A stretch of DNA of 64,000 nucleotides from DASVHS01 sp035468985 (GTDB lineage Bacteria; Acidobacteriota; Thermoanaerobaculia; Gp7-AA8), in contig DATISF010000046.1 in the NCBI GenBank assembly GCA_035468985.1, positions 1 through 64,000 on the forward strand, in the 5' to 3' direction. The notes beneath the pieces were generated by a model that saw nothing but the letters and a program-made list of their open reading frames with translations, did not search any database and was not told where the DNA came from. A program made the position numbers and the translations under genes. Shown in pieces: positions 21,021 to 30,400 of the stretch (position 1 is its first letter; every line of letters begins with the position of its first letter).

Positions 21021-21724
21021 GAACAGAATGGAGCGCCGGTTTCAGCCGGCTCGGTCACCGGCTGAAGCCGGTGCTCCATGCGATCCTCCTCCTCGCCGTC
21101 GCATGCGGCTCCAGTTCGGTCAGCAAACCGCCCGTCGTTGCCGCCGATCCCCAGATCGCCGATCTGCAGGCTTCGATGACCGAGCTCCTCGAGCGTCTCG
21201 ACGTGATGAACGCCCGCATCACCAAGCTGGAGAAGGTGAACGACGAACGTGGAGCGGCCGGTGGAGCGACGGCCGTCCCGGCCGTCGAGTCGCCCGCCGC
21301 GCGGGACGGGCGCCGTTCCACGGCACCCCAGCGCTCCCTCAAGTCCGCGGAGATCGCCGAGGCGTATCGAAACGCGATCGTTCTGTACGGGAAGAATCGC
21401 TTCGTCGAATCGCGGGCGGCGTTCCAGCAGGTTTTTGATGCCGATCCTTCCGGCGAGCTCGCTGACAACGCGCTGTTCTGGGTCGGCGAGACGTATTTCG
21501 CGGCGAACGATTTCAACAACGCCATCCGGTTCTACAAGCGGGTGGGCGACGAATACGGCGATCAGAACAAGGCCCCGGATGCTCTCTACAAGCTCGCACT
21601 CGCCTACGAGAAGACCAGCGACCTCGCCCTGGCGCGCACAACGTTGCAGGAAGTGATCGCACGCTATCCGTACTCTGCGCCGGCGGCTTCAGCGAAGTCT
21701 GAGCTCAACCGGATAAAATACTGA
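21017..21724 (+). CDS. cpoB: CpoB/YbgF-like TPR lipoprotein (Tol-Pal associated)
   Basis: 235 residues: a signal sequence with lipobox-like LAVAC near residue 30, a short coiled coil (ADLQASMTELLERLDVMNARI), a low-complexity linker, and C-terminal TPRs in the YbgF pattern (AYRNAIVLYGKNRFVESRAA, ADNALFWVGETYFAANDFNN, DALYKLALAYEKTSD). CpoB links Tol-Pal to peptidoglycan synthesis at division. Two palindromic repeats have been absorbed into the coding sequence, one before the signal peptide core (21030-21076) and one in the linker (21249-21321). Without them the gene would match the normal short form. Confidence 0.8.
   Translation: MRTEWSAGFSRLGHRLKPVLHAILLLAVACGSSSVSKPPVVAADPQIADLQASMTELLERLDVMNARITKLEKVNDERGAAGGATAVPAVESPAARDGRRSTAPQRSLKSAEIAEAYRNAIVLYGKNRFVESRAAFQQVFDADPSGELADNALFWVGETYFAANDFNNAIRFYKRVGDEYGDQNKAPDALYKLALAYEKTSDLALARTTLQEVIARYPYSAPAASAKSELNRIKY
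21030..21076. repeat. Palindromic repeat inside cpoB signal region
   Basis: GGAGCGCCGGTTTCAGCCGG reads into a nearly complementary CCGGCTGAAGCCGGTGCTCC, giving a 47-base palindrome that codes for WSAGFSRLGHRLKPVL. The reading frame stays open through it. Confidence 0.6.
21249..21321. repeat. GC-rich palindrome inside cpoB linker
   Basis: It begins GTGGAGCGGCC and ends CGCCGTTCCAC, with an inner GACGGCCGTCCCGGCCGTC hairpin. It encodes the glycine/alanine-rich linker and looks like a member of the same class as the palindrome at 15161-15208. Confidence 0.45.
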
Positions 21725-21729
21725 GCCGC

Positions 21730-22515
21730 ATGGCTGAAGAAACCGAAAGTGCTGCAAACCTCCTGGCGAAGAAGGAGTACGGGCGAGCGCTGCCGCTGCT
21801 GAAGCGCGACCTCGACAAGTACCCGACGAATCCCCGCATCCGGCTCCAGTACGCCGATGCCCTCGCCGGCTCGGGGTCGTTTGACCAGGCGGTGGAGCAG
21901 TACGAGGCCACGGCCAAGCACTACGATGACCAGGGTCTGACGGTCCAGGCGATCGCCGTCCGCAAGAAGGCCGACAAGGCCCGCGAGCAGATCACCAGCT
22001 CACCGAAAGCCGCGCCACCTCCTTCCGGCGTCATCGCGGCAGGTCCCGGCAAGACCGAGCCGCTGTTCGCGCAGCAGAAGGTTCCCAAGAGCCCGTTGTT
22101 CGAGGTCCTCAAGCAGGACGAGCGCGACGCGCTGGTCAAAGAGATGGAGCTCGAGTCGCACGAGGAGGGAAGCGTCATCATCCAGGAAGGCGATCCCGGC
22201 GGCTCCATGTACGTCATCACCTCCGGCGAGGTGAAGGTCTTCACGCGCAGCACCGGAAAATCGGGCAGCATCTATCTGGCGAAGCTCGGCGAAGGCGACT
22301 TCTTCGGGGAGGTGAGCGTCCTCACCGGCAAGCCGCGCACGGCGACGATCACCGCTTCGCGGCCGACCGAGCTGTTGCGCCTCGACAAGGAGAAGCTCGA
22401 CAACGCCCTGGCGAAGTACCCAGGCATCCGCAAGGTCCTCGACGAGTTCTACAAGAAACGCGCGACGCACACCGTCGAAGCGATGATCGAGAGCCTGAAG
22501 AAGCGCGGCGGTTAG
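21730..22515 (+). CDS. TPR plus cyclic-nucleotide-binding domain protein
   Basis: 261 residues. Residues about 5-85 hold TPR helices (NLLAKKEYGRALPLLKRDLD, LQYADALAGSGSFDQAVEQY). A proline-rich linker follows, and one cNMP-binding beta-roll spans about 125-240 (GSVIIQEGDPGGSMYVITSG, DFFGEVSVLTGKPRTATITA). The R-T-A block resembles the phosphate-binding cassette, though the usual R-x-A-S form is altered. No output domain is present. It is a smaller relative of the protein at 1104-2903 and lies in the bamD-cpoB-def run. Confidence 0.8.
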   Translation: MAEETESAANLLAKKEYGRALPLLKRDLDKYPTNPRIRLQYADALAGSGSFDQAVEQYEATAKHYDDQGLTVQAIAVRKKADKAREQITSSPKAAPPPSGVIAAGPGKTEPLFAQQKVPKSPLFEVLKQDERDALVKEMELESHEEGSVIIQEGDPGGSMYVITSGEVKVFTRSTGKSGSIYLAKLGEGDFFGEVSVLTGKPRTATITASRPTELLRLDKEKLDNALAKYPGIRKVLDEFYKKRATHTVEAMIESLKKRGG

Positions 22516-22527
22516 TCCATCGCCGCC

Positions 22528-23040
22528 ATGGCCGTCCTTCCGATCGTCAAATATGGTCACGATGTCCTCCGAACCCCGACGGAGCCGGTGACCGCGTTCG
22601 ACGACGCGCTGCAGAAATTCATCGACGACATGGTCGACACGATGTACGCAGCACCCGGAATCGGACTGGCTGCAAACCAGGTCGGCATTTCGAAGCGCCT
22701 CATGGTGATCGATCTCTCCGTCGGCAAGCGGCCGAACGAGCTGCACCTGTTCGTCAACCCGGAGATGCTCGAAGCGGAAGGCGAGCTCACCGAGCCCGAA
22801 GGCTGCCTCTCCATTCCTGATTTCACGGAAATCGTGTCACGTCCCGAACGAGTGCGACTCCGTTATCAGGATCGAAACGGGAACCCGCGCGAGATGTGGG
22901 GCGAGGGGCTGATGGCCCGGGCCATGGCGCATGAGACCGACCACCTGAACGGGAATCTGTTCATCGACCATCTGCGCGGCCTCAAGAAGGAGCGCATCCT
23001 GAAGAAGATTCAAAAGCTGGCCCGCTCCGGGTTGTGGTAA
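22528..23040 (+). CDS. def: Peptide deformylase
   Basis: 170 residues, full length. The three conserved motifs are present: GIGLAANQ at 44-51, EGCLS at 91-95 with the metal-ligand Cys93, and H135-E-T-D-H139 giving the other two ligands and the catalytic glutamate. It removes the N-formyl group from new proteins. Same-strand neighbours lie within 15 bases on both sides. Confidence 0.97.
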   Translation: MAVLPIVKYGHDVLRTPTEPVTAFDDALQKFIDDMVDTMYAAPGIGLAANQVGISKRLMVIDLSVGKRPNELHLFVNPEMLEAEGELTEPEGCLSIPDFTEIVSRPERVRLRYQDRNGNPREMWGEGLMARAMAHETDHLNGNLFIDHLRGLKKERILKKIQKLARSGLW

Positions 23041-23053
23041 GTAATTCCGTCAA

Positions 23054-23707
23054 ATGTCCTCCCACCCGGCCACCGTCACGGAGATCGAGCACCTCGCGCC
23101 GCGAGTGCTTCAGTTGACGGTGGCGATCGACGACGGAGCGTTCCGGTTCAAACCGGGGCAGTGGATCAACTTCCGATTTCCGGAAGGCGTGTCCCGCGCC
23201 TACACGATCGCTTCGGCGCCGCAGCGTCCGGAGGCCGTCCAGGTTTGCGTGCGCGTCGGTCCCGGAAAGGGAGGCACCGCCGTCCAGAAACTGCAGGCCG
23301 GCTCGGCGGTGATGATCGAAGGGCCTTTCGGAGACTTTCTGCTGCCGGAGGACGACACCCGCGATGTCGTGTTTCTCGCCGGCGATACGGGCATCGCTCC
23401 GATCCGCAGCATCGTCCTGCACATGCTGGCGATCAGCGACCCGCGAAGGGCTGTGGTTTTGTACGAGCCCGATCATCGCCACATTCTTTACGCCGCCGAC
23501 TTCGACCCGCTGGCGCGCAGCGGCCAGATCGTGCATATGAGCGGCGCGATCGAGACGCTCATCGAACGAAATCGTGGCGCGGTCTCGCGAGCGACACTCA
23601 TGGCCGCGGGATTCGATCAGTTTCTCGAGCGCGCGCGCATGTGCGTGCGCAAGATCGGCGTCGATCCCGACACCGTCATCGAAGAGTCGTTCGGGCCGAT
23701 GCCGTGA
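23054..23707 (+). CDS. Ferredoxin reductase-type FAD/NAD(P)-binding oxidoreductase
   Basis: 217 residues of the ferredoxin-NADP reductase fold. FAD-binding residues lie in RAYTIASAP (the RxYS-like motif), and the nucleotide-binding start is VVFLAGDTGIAPIRSI. A phosphate-binding KGGTAVQKL block lies between. It ends with a cysteine-poor tail, so there is no attached ferredoxin domain. Electron partner unknown. The 3' end is followed after 6 bases by a palindromic repeat that runs into ppa. Confidence 0.82.
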   Translation: MSSHPATVTEIEHLAPRVLQLTVAIDDGAFRFKPGQWINFRFPEGVSRAYTIASAPQRPEAVQVCVRVGPGKGGTAVQKLQAGSAVMIEGPFGDFLLPEDDTRDVVFLAGDTGIAPIRSIVLHMLAISDPRRAVVLYEPDHRHILYAADFDPLARSGQIVHMSGAIETLIERNRGAVSRATLMAAGFDQFLERARMCVRKIGVDPDTVIEESFGPMP

Positions 23708-23713
23708 CCGCCC

Positions 23714-23773
23714 GTCATCCTGAGCGAAGCGAAGGATCTCGTCGACGAGATGCTTCGCTCCGCTCAGCATGAC
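23714..23773. repeat. CATCCTGAG palindromic repeat, short copy 3, overlapping a start codon
   Basis: A 60-base near-perfect palindrome: GTCATCCTGAGCGAAGCGAA at one end and TTCGCTCCGCTCAGCATGAC at the other. The ATG of ppa (23769-23771) lies inside its last arm. Confidence 0.75.
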
Positions 23774-24389
23774 GAAGAAGGACTTCATCGCCTGGCGCCC
23801 GCATCCGTGGCACGGCCTCGACATCGGCGACGACCCGCCGCGCGTCGTCAACGCCTACATCGAGATCACGCCGTTCGATCTCGTGAAATACGAGGTCGAC
23901 AAAGTCACCGGCTATCTGCGCGTCGACCGTCCGCAGCGCACGTCGTCACAGCCCCCGGCCCTGTACGGCTTCGTTCCGCGGACATACTGCGCCGCACACG
24001 TTGCCGCGCTCGCGCCGAAATCGAGTCGCGGCGACGGCGACCCGCTCGACATCTGCGTCATCAGCGAGCGCCCGATCACGAAGTCGGAGATCCTGCTTCG
24101 TGCGCGCGTGGTCGGCGGGCTGCAGATGATCGATCACGGCGAAGCCGACGACAAGATCGTGGCCGTCCTCGCCGGCGACTACGTCTGGGGGAAAGCGGAG
24201 CGCCTGGCCGATCTTCCGAGCGTGCTCGTCGAGCGGCTCGAACACTACTTCTCGACCTACAAGCTGATTCCCGGCGAGGAGTCGCAGGTGAGCATCTCCC
24301 GATACGACGTGGGACACGCGTGGGAAGTCGTCAAGGCGGCGATGCAGGATTACGCCGAGGCGTTTCCTACCGCAGCCAGCCCGGCATGA
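23769..24389 (+). CDS. ppa: Inorganic pyrophosphatase (family I)
   Basis: 206 residues of soluble family I pyrophosphatase, which splits pyrophosphate to two phosphates. The signature GDGDPLDICV holds metal-binding aspartates; NAYIEITPFDLVKYEVDK and the substrate region RVDRPQ, YGFVPRTYC also fit. The family usually begins just before the WRPHPWHGL block, so ATG 23769 is the likely start; it lies in a palindromic repeat that separates ppa from the oxidoreductase gene. The end overlaps the convergent gene by 23 bases. Confidence 0.93.
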   Translation: MTKKDFIAWRPHPWHGLDIGDDPPRVVNAYIEITPFDLVKYEVDKVTGYLRVDRPQRTSSQPPALYGFVPRTYCAAHVAALAPKSSRGDGDPLDICVISERPITKSEILLRARVVGGLQMIDHGEADDKIVAVLAGDYVWGKAERLADLPSVLVERLEHYFSTYKLIPGEESQVSISRYDVGHAWEVVKAAMQDYAEAFPTAASPA

Positions 24390-25017
24390 TGCCCTGTCTC
24401 CGCGCATCGTCCCGGAACTGATCGTACGCGCGCTGGGCGCGCTCCACGTTCAGATGGGCGACAGGAATCTGCTCCTCCACGCGGGCGAGCAAGGTCGTCT
24501 GATAGGTGAACTGCTGCGGCTTGAAGCCGAGGGAAAGAAAACCGCGGATCTCGGAGCGGAGACGGTCGGCTTGGTCCAGTAGCAGGTTCAGATTTTCCTT
24601 CGCCTGGCGGACAGACTCCTCGAACGCCCGGGCATCGCGCCTCCACCGCCACTCCCCAGCACTGTTTTCGGCAACTTCGCGGGTTGACGGCAGCCGAAGC
24701 AACGGCTCAGTCTGCCAGCTCTGCTCGGGCGCAGGTCTGCCGGAGTGGTTCTGCTCCAGATCGCGCAGCAGGCGCTCCTGCTCCGCCCGGGACACCTTCA
24801 GGGGGCGGGGGGCGGGGATGGCCACCAGTTCCGGAACTTCGTTCGCCGCCCGGGTGGCATCGGCGTCGAGCTCGACCACCGGCAGCGAGTAGAGCGAGCC
24901 TCCGGAGCGGAAGATCACCGCTCCGTCGCGCTGGGCGAGCGGTCCTTCCACCGTGATCCGCTCACCGGTGCGGAGGACCAGGGTGCTCGTGAGAAGCAGC
25001 AGGGTAGCCAGGTGCAT
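24367..25017 (-). CDS. Secreted protein of unknown function with coiled coil
   Basis: 216 residues. The N-terminus is a signal peptide (HLATLLLLTSTLVL). The next 45 residues form a small beta domain (RITVEGPLAQRDGAVIFRSG) like those that report surface-exposed or SH3-like folds. The rest is charged and helical (FEESVRQAKENLNLLLDQAD), probably a coiled coil. I do not recognise the family. It is monocistronic, convergent with ppa and divergent from the corC-like gene. Confidence 0.6.
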   Translation of the reverse strand: MHLATLLLLTSTLVLRTGERITVEGPLAQRDGAVIFRSGGSLYSLPVVELDADATRAANEVPELVAIPAPRPLKVSRAEQERLLRDLEQNHSGRPAPEQSWQTEPLLRLPSTREVAENSAGEWRWRRDARAFEESVRQAKENLNLLLDQADRLRSEIRGFLSLGFKPQQFTYQTTLLARVEEQIPVAHLNVERAQRAYDQFRDDARRQGIMPGWLR

Positions 25018-25052
25018 CCGATTTATTCTCCGATAGAATCCGCGCCCACGCC

Positions 25053-26342
25053 ATGGGAAGTACCAGCTGGGGCCCGCAAATTTCCTGGATCCTGATTTCG
25101 ATCGTCTGCGGGATCCTTTTCCTCATCTTTGACGCCGCGCGGCACTTCGTCGCGCAGCTCGGGCCGGTGCGCCTCCGGCAGCTCACCGGAGAAGGGGAGG
25201 CGATCCCCGCCCCGTCCAAGTGGACCCAGTATGACGCGGCGAACTTCCATCTGGCCAGCGGGGCCCTCCTCCAGCTGGCGCTCATCGTCGCGTTCGGCTG
25301 TTCGGTCATCGCTTTCGAGCAGCCGCTCAGCATCCGCGGCATTGTGGTGAGCGCCTTCCTGTGGGCGGCGGTGATCCTGGCGTGGAAGTTCATCCTCGCT
25401 CTCATTCCCGACGAGGCGGCGCTCGTGGCCTTGCGTGGCATCATCCCGATCGCCCAGTTCTTCTTCTACGTCTTCTGGCCCGTGCTCTATCCGCTGCGGC
25501 GGCTCGTTCAGCGCATCGAGCGCGAGACCGAGGCCGCGTCCGTCGCGGAAGAGCCGACCGAGGCCGATGTGCAGGCCTACATCGACGTCGGCGAGGAGGA
25601 GGGGATTCTCGAGGCGTCGGAAGGGAAGATGGTGCAGCAGATCGTCGACTTCGGCGATCGCGTCGCCCGCGAGCTGATGACGCCCCGCATCGACGTGCAG
25701 GGCTTCGACGCCGGCCGTCCCATCCACGAGCTGGCGAAGCTTTTCAGCGAGTCGAAGTACTCGCGCATCCCCATCTACCGAAACAGCATCGACACCATCA
25801 TCGGCATCGTGCACATCAAGGAGATGTACGACGCCATCCTGAAGGGAGAGGACCGCGAGGTGGCCGATCTGGCCCGGCCGCCCTATTTCGTGTCCGAAAC
25901 GAAAAAGGTCTCCGCTCTCCTGCGCGAATTTCAGAGCGAGCACATACAGGTGGCCGTCGTCGTCGACGAATTCGGAGGCACGGCCGGTCTGATCAGCATC
26001 GAGGACATCATCGAGGACATCGTCGGCGACATCGCCGACGAGCACGAGGAAGAAGAGGTCACCATCGTCGACGTCGGCGACGGCACGTATCTGGTGAGCG
26101 GACTCGTTCGCGTGGCGGAGCTGGAAGAGCTCCTGAACACGCAGTTTGCCGGCGAGGACTACGAAACCGTGGCCGGCCTGATCTTCACGACGCTCGGAAG
26201 AGTCCCGGGCGTCGGCACGGTCGTCGCGAAGAACGGATATCGATTCGAAGTCGACCGCGCGGATCGCCGCCGCATCTACCGCGTGAAGGTATCGACGGAT
26301 CCCGAGTGGCGCCCCGAAGGGCAGGACGATTTTGAAGGATGA
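25053..26342 (+). CDS. CorC/HlyC-type (CNNM/DUF21-CBS) transporter-like protein
   Basis: 429 residues: an N-terminal membrane region with hydrophobic segments at about 8-25, 72-95, 102-118 and 130-150, two CBS domains (ELMTPRIDVQGFDAGRPIHE; then a block with FGGTAGLISIEDI), and a C-terminal CorC_HlyC domain ending with TLGRVPGVGTVVAKNGYRFE. Proteins of this layout are linked to magnesium or cobalt export. A TAGAAT box at 25034-25039, 13 bases before ATG, is a possible -10. The era gene follows, 56 bases beyond the stop. Confidence 0.9.
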   Translation: MGSTSWGPQISWILISIVCGILFLIFDAARHFVAQLGPVRLRQLTGEGEAIPAPSKWTQYDAANFHLASGALLQLALIVAFGCSVIAFEQPLSIRGIVVSAFLWAAVILAWKFILALIPDEAALVALRGIIPIAQFFFYVFWPVLYPLRRLVQRIERETEAASVAEEPTEADVQAYIDVGEEEGILEASEGKMVQQIVDFGDRVARELMTPRIDVQGFDAGRPIHELAKLFSESKYSRIPIYRNSIDTIIGIVHIKEMYDAILKGEDREVADLARPPYFVSETKKVSALLREFQSEHIQVAVVVDEFGGTAGLISIEDIIEDIVGDIADEHEEEEVTIVDVGDGTYLVSGLVRVAELEELLNTQFAGEDYETVAGLIFTTLGRVPGVGTVVAKNGYRFEVDRADRRRIYRVKVSTDPEWRPEGQDDFEG

Positions 26343-26354
26343 AGGGAGAAGGCA

Positions 26355-26376
26355 GAAGTGATGCCTCCGTCACTTC
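26355..26376 (+). other. Hairpin between corC-like gene and era
   Basis: GAAGTGA at 26355-26361 pairs with TCACTTC at 26370-26376 across an 8-base loop, just after the corC-like stop and 23 bases before the era ATG. Possibly a processing or translation-modulating structure. Confidence 0.3.
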
Positions 26377-26398
26377 CGCCCTCTGCCTCGAAGGTGCC

Positions 26399-27331
26399 AT
26401 GAACAAGGAACCGAGCGAACCGGGAAAAGCGAAGTTCGGAGTGGTGGCCCTCGTCGGCCGCCCCAACACCGGCAAGTCGACGCTGCTGAACCGCATCCTC
26501 GGACAGAAAGTCTCCATCGTCTCGAGCAAGCCGCAGACGACGCGCAACCGGATCGTCGGCATCCTCAACGAAGAGCGCGGCCAGATCGCATTTCTCGACA
26601 CGCCGGGCATTCATCGCCCGCTGCACAAGCTGAACGTGCGGATGATGGATGCCGTCCGCTCCACCTTCGGCGAGGCCGACATCGTCGCCGTTCTCATCGA
26701 CGCCACGGAGCCGTTCGGGAAAGGCGACGAGTACGTCGTGAACCTCCTCCGCGAACAGAAGGAGAAACACCCGGACACGAAACAATTTCTCCTGCTCAAC
26801 AAGATCGACAAGGTGAAGAAGCAGAACCTTCTCCCGCTGATGCAACGGTACGGAACGATGGGACTGTTCGACGAGATCGTGCCGATCTCCGCGGCGAAAG
26901 GGAACGGCGTCGAGGAGCTGGTGACGCTGTTCTTCGAGAACTTGAAGCCTGGCGAGGCGAGATATCCCGCGCAGGACTACACGACCCAGCCGGAACGATT
27001 CTTCGCCGGCGAGTTGATCCGCGAAAAGGTCCTGCGCCACACCTCCGAGGAGCTGCCCTACACGACGGCGGTGAATGTCGAGAAGTGGGAGGAAGATGAG
27101 GAGACGGGCCTGATCCGCATCTGGGCCACGATCTTTGTCGAGCGCGAGTCGCAGAAACCGATCGTGATCGGAAAACAGGGGCAGATGATCAAGCGCATCG
27201 GAACGGAAGCGCGCACGGAGCTCGAGTCCATCCTCGGCACGAAGGTTTTCCTCGATCTCCATGTCAGCGTTCACGAATCGTGGCGCGAGGACGAGCGATT
27301 TCTCGGTGAGCTCGAGTGGCCGCTCACGTAG
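26399..27331 (+). CDS. era: GTPase Era
   Basis: 310 residues from ATG 26399; the frame opens at 26339 but the extension has no Era-like sequence. G-domain motifs: GRPNTGKS at 20-27, TTRNRIVG, DTPG at 67-70, NKIDK and SAAKGNGV. The C-terminal KH domain contains IVIGKQGQMIKRIG. Era binds 16S rRNA and helps mature the 30S subunit. A small perfect hairpin (GGCTGAC-T-GTCAGCC, 27332-27346) lies right behind the stop codon and may mark the transcript end, though without a T-tract. Confidence 0.96.
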   Translation: MNKEPSEPGKAKFGVVALVGRPNTGKSTLLNRILGQKVSIVSSKPQTTRNRIVGILNEERGQIAFLDTPGIHRPLHKLNVRMMDAVRSTFGEADIVAVLIDATEPFGKGDEYVVNLLREQKEKHPDTKQFLLLNKIDKVKKQNLLPLMQRYGTMGLFDEIVPISAAKGNGVEELVTLFFENLKPGEARYPAQDYTTQPERFFAGELIREKVLRHTSEELPYTTAVNVEKWEEDEETGLIRIWATIFVERESQKPIVIGKQGQMIKRIGTEARTELESILGTKVFLDLHVSVHESWREDERFLGELEWPLT

Positions 27332-27444
27332 GGCTGACTGTCAGCCGCCCCGACGTGTGAATGCGCCGCGCGGCGCGAACAGCGGTAGAATCCGCCGCAG
27401 TTTCGTCACATCAGCACGTGATTTCCAGCAGGAGGGAGACATAG

Positions 27445-30400
27445 ATGCGTTTACGGACCTTGCTTTATGCCGTGATCGCCATCCTCGTCTGCGGCGCGGC
27501 ATTCGCCCAGCAGACCGGAGCGATCAGCGGCAAGGTGACCTCGGATGGTCAGCCATTGCCCGGCGTTACCGTCGAAGCACGATCGAACGTGCTTCCGCAG
27601 CCCCGCGTCACAACCACCGACACCAACGGACAGTTTTCGCTGCCGGCATTGGTTCCCGGCGCCTACACACTGAACTTCTCGCTTTCCGGCATGCAGAACG
27701 TCACTCGCCGCGCTGAGGTTCAGTTGTCGCAGTCCACCCACGTGGATGTGACGATGGGCGTGCAGGGCGTATCGGAGAGCATCACCGTGACGGCCGAGGC
27801 CTCGCTGGTCGACAAGACGTCGACGCAGATCGAGAGCGGCCTTACGCAGAAGGAGATCGAGGCGCTGCCGGTCCTTCAGAACTACGGCGACCTGCAGAAG
27901 CTGATTCCCGGCGTGATGTACTCGCAGGACACCTTCCGCGGCCCGAGCGCCGGCGCCAGCGGCCAGGACAACGTCTATCTGTTCGACGGCGTCAACATCA
28001 CCATGCCGCTCTTCGGCATCCTCAACACGCAGCCGAACACGCATGACATCGCCCAGGTCAGCGTCATCAAAGGCGGGGCGAAGGCAGTGGACTTCAATCG
28101 CGCCGGCGGCTTCCTCATCGACTCCGTCAGCAAGTCCGGCACGAACAAATTCTCCGGCGAGCTGGGGTATCAGCTCCGTGACCACAACTTCGTCGCGGAC
28201 CAGGTCGGAACCCAGAACCTGACGTACGCGCAGGACCGCAGCTGGGGCACAGCCAATATCGGCGGCCCGATCCTTGCGGACCGGCTTTTCTTCTACGGGT
28301 CGTACTACCGCCCCGAGTTCAAGCGCTCCAACCAGGCGAACGTGTACGGCGAGCTGCCGGGATACACGCTGAAGACGAACGAAGAATTTCTGAAGCTGAC
28401 GTTCTCGCCGACGCAGGCGTTGCTGATCAACGGCAGCTACCGCAACAATCACACGGAGGAAACCTCCGGAGCTTTCGGCGCGTTCCAGGCACGGACGACC
28501 GGCACCGGCAGCGACACCAAGCTGCAGCTCGGCACTCTGGAGACTTCGTGGATCACCAGTCCGAGGAGCTTCGCGACGGTGAAGTTCACGAACTTCCGCA
28601 ATCCCGGATTCGGCAAGGCCGACTTCGTCGCGAACGCGGCGGTGTCGACGGCGCTCGGAACCCAACTCGACATCAACAATCTGGGGAACATCGGGCGGCT
28701 CATCGTGCCGACGCTGACGCCGGGCAACACCGCGCAGAACGCGTTCGTTCAGCCGTTCATCAACCAGTACGGCTATGTCTGTCCGCAGAATCCGGGCTCG
28801 ACCGGACTGACGTGCACGGCGGGTCAGCGCACCGGTGGCGGTACGGTTGGATTCGGCCTGTTCTCCCGCGATGACGACAGCTTCTTCCGCAAGGGCGGCC
28901 AGGTTGGATACAACTACACCCTCGGCGGCCATGTCACGCACGATCTTCACGTCGGCTATCAGCGCTACAACGATTCCGAGGATCGCTTCCAGACGTCGAA
29001 TGGCTGGGGCTCGATCACAATTCCCGCGGGAATCGGGTCGGCGGGAACGTGTCCGGCCAGCGCGTGCGGAACGGCCACGCCGGCATTCTTTGTCGCGCAG
29101 TTCTCGCAGCAGACCACCGGCAAGGTCCCGGTGATTCATTCCGAGTTCCACTCCCAGAACGTCGAGCTGAACGACACGATCCGCTGGAACAACTGGTCGT
29201 TCAATGCCGGCGTCCTGGCCAGCAACGACACGCTTTACGGCCAGGGCTTGAAGAAGGCCGACAACGTCGCCGGCTACGTCGCATCGCCGGGCACGAAGTA
29301 CAAGATGCACTCCTTCTCGTTCAGCGACATGATCCAGCCGCGCCTCGGCGCGACCTGGGCCTACAACGGCAGCGACACGGTCTGGACGAGCTACGCCAAG
29401 TACTACCCGGCGGCCAACTCCGACGCACGCGCCGCGTCGTGGGACCGCAACCTCGTCGCGCAGATCAACGCCTACTTCGACACCACCGGAAAGCTCATCG
29501 GCGTGCAGCCGAACGCCTCGTCCTCGGGCAAGTGGTGGCAGGACGGGATCAAGCCGCCGCACATCGACGAGTACATGGTCGGCACGGCGCGCCAGCTGAC
29601 GCCCCGCTGGTCGGCGCGCCTGTACGGGCGCTATCGCCACGGCACCGACTACATGGAAGACACGAACAACACCGCGCGCAGCGACTTCAACGCGCCGGCC
29701 GGTATTCCGCGCGACCCGTACGTTCCGAACCTCGGGAACACGGCGACCCCCGGCACGATCCGCAATGCGATCGGAAGCGGCTCGTCGTACGTCATCGCCA
29801 ACCTCGACGGCGCGTTCACGAAGTATTACGAGGCGACGCTCGAGCAGGAGTGGAACGGCGATAAGCTGGTCGTCAACGGCTCGTACACGTGGAGTCACTA
29901 CTACGGCAACTTCGACCAGGACAACTCGTCGTTCAGCAGCGCCAACGACGCGGCGATCTTCATCGGCTCGTCGAACATCGGCGACGGTGCCGGGCGCCAG
30001 CTGTGGGACTTCAAGTACGGCGATCTGCGCGGTGATCGCCGCAATGTCGTGAAGGGACGCGCCACGTACTTCTTCCCCTGGCACGGCAGGGTGGGCGCGT
30101 TCGGCGTTTACCAGAGCGGTCAGCCGTACCAGCTGGAGAGCGTCCTCCCGTACCGTCCGCTGACGGGTTCAACGAGCGACACGGCCCGGTACGCGGAAGC
30201 CGCCGGCAGCCGCCGTTCCCCGTCGTACTACGACGTCGATTTGAACTACACGCAGAACTTCCCGCTGCCGCGAGGATTGAACGTGCAACTCGCATTTGAC
30301 GTCTTCAACCTGACGGACAACCAGGAGGGCTACAACTTCGAGACGCGCATCGGCACACTCGGCCTCAAGCAGATCGCCAACACGCAAAACCCGTATAAGG

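Noticed and set aside
27451..30084. 877-codon minus-strand frame across the TonB receptor
   Set aside because: Arginine- and valine-rich sequence without any motif; the plus-strand gene has a signal peptide, plug and barrel.
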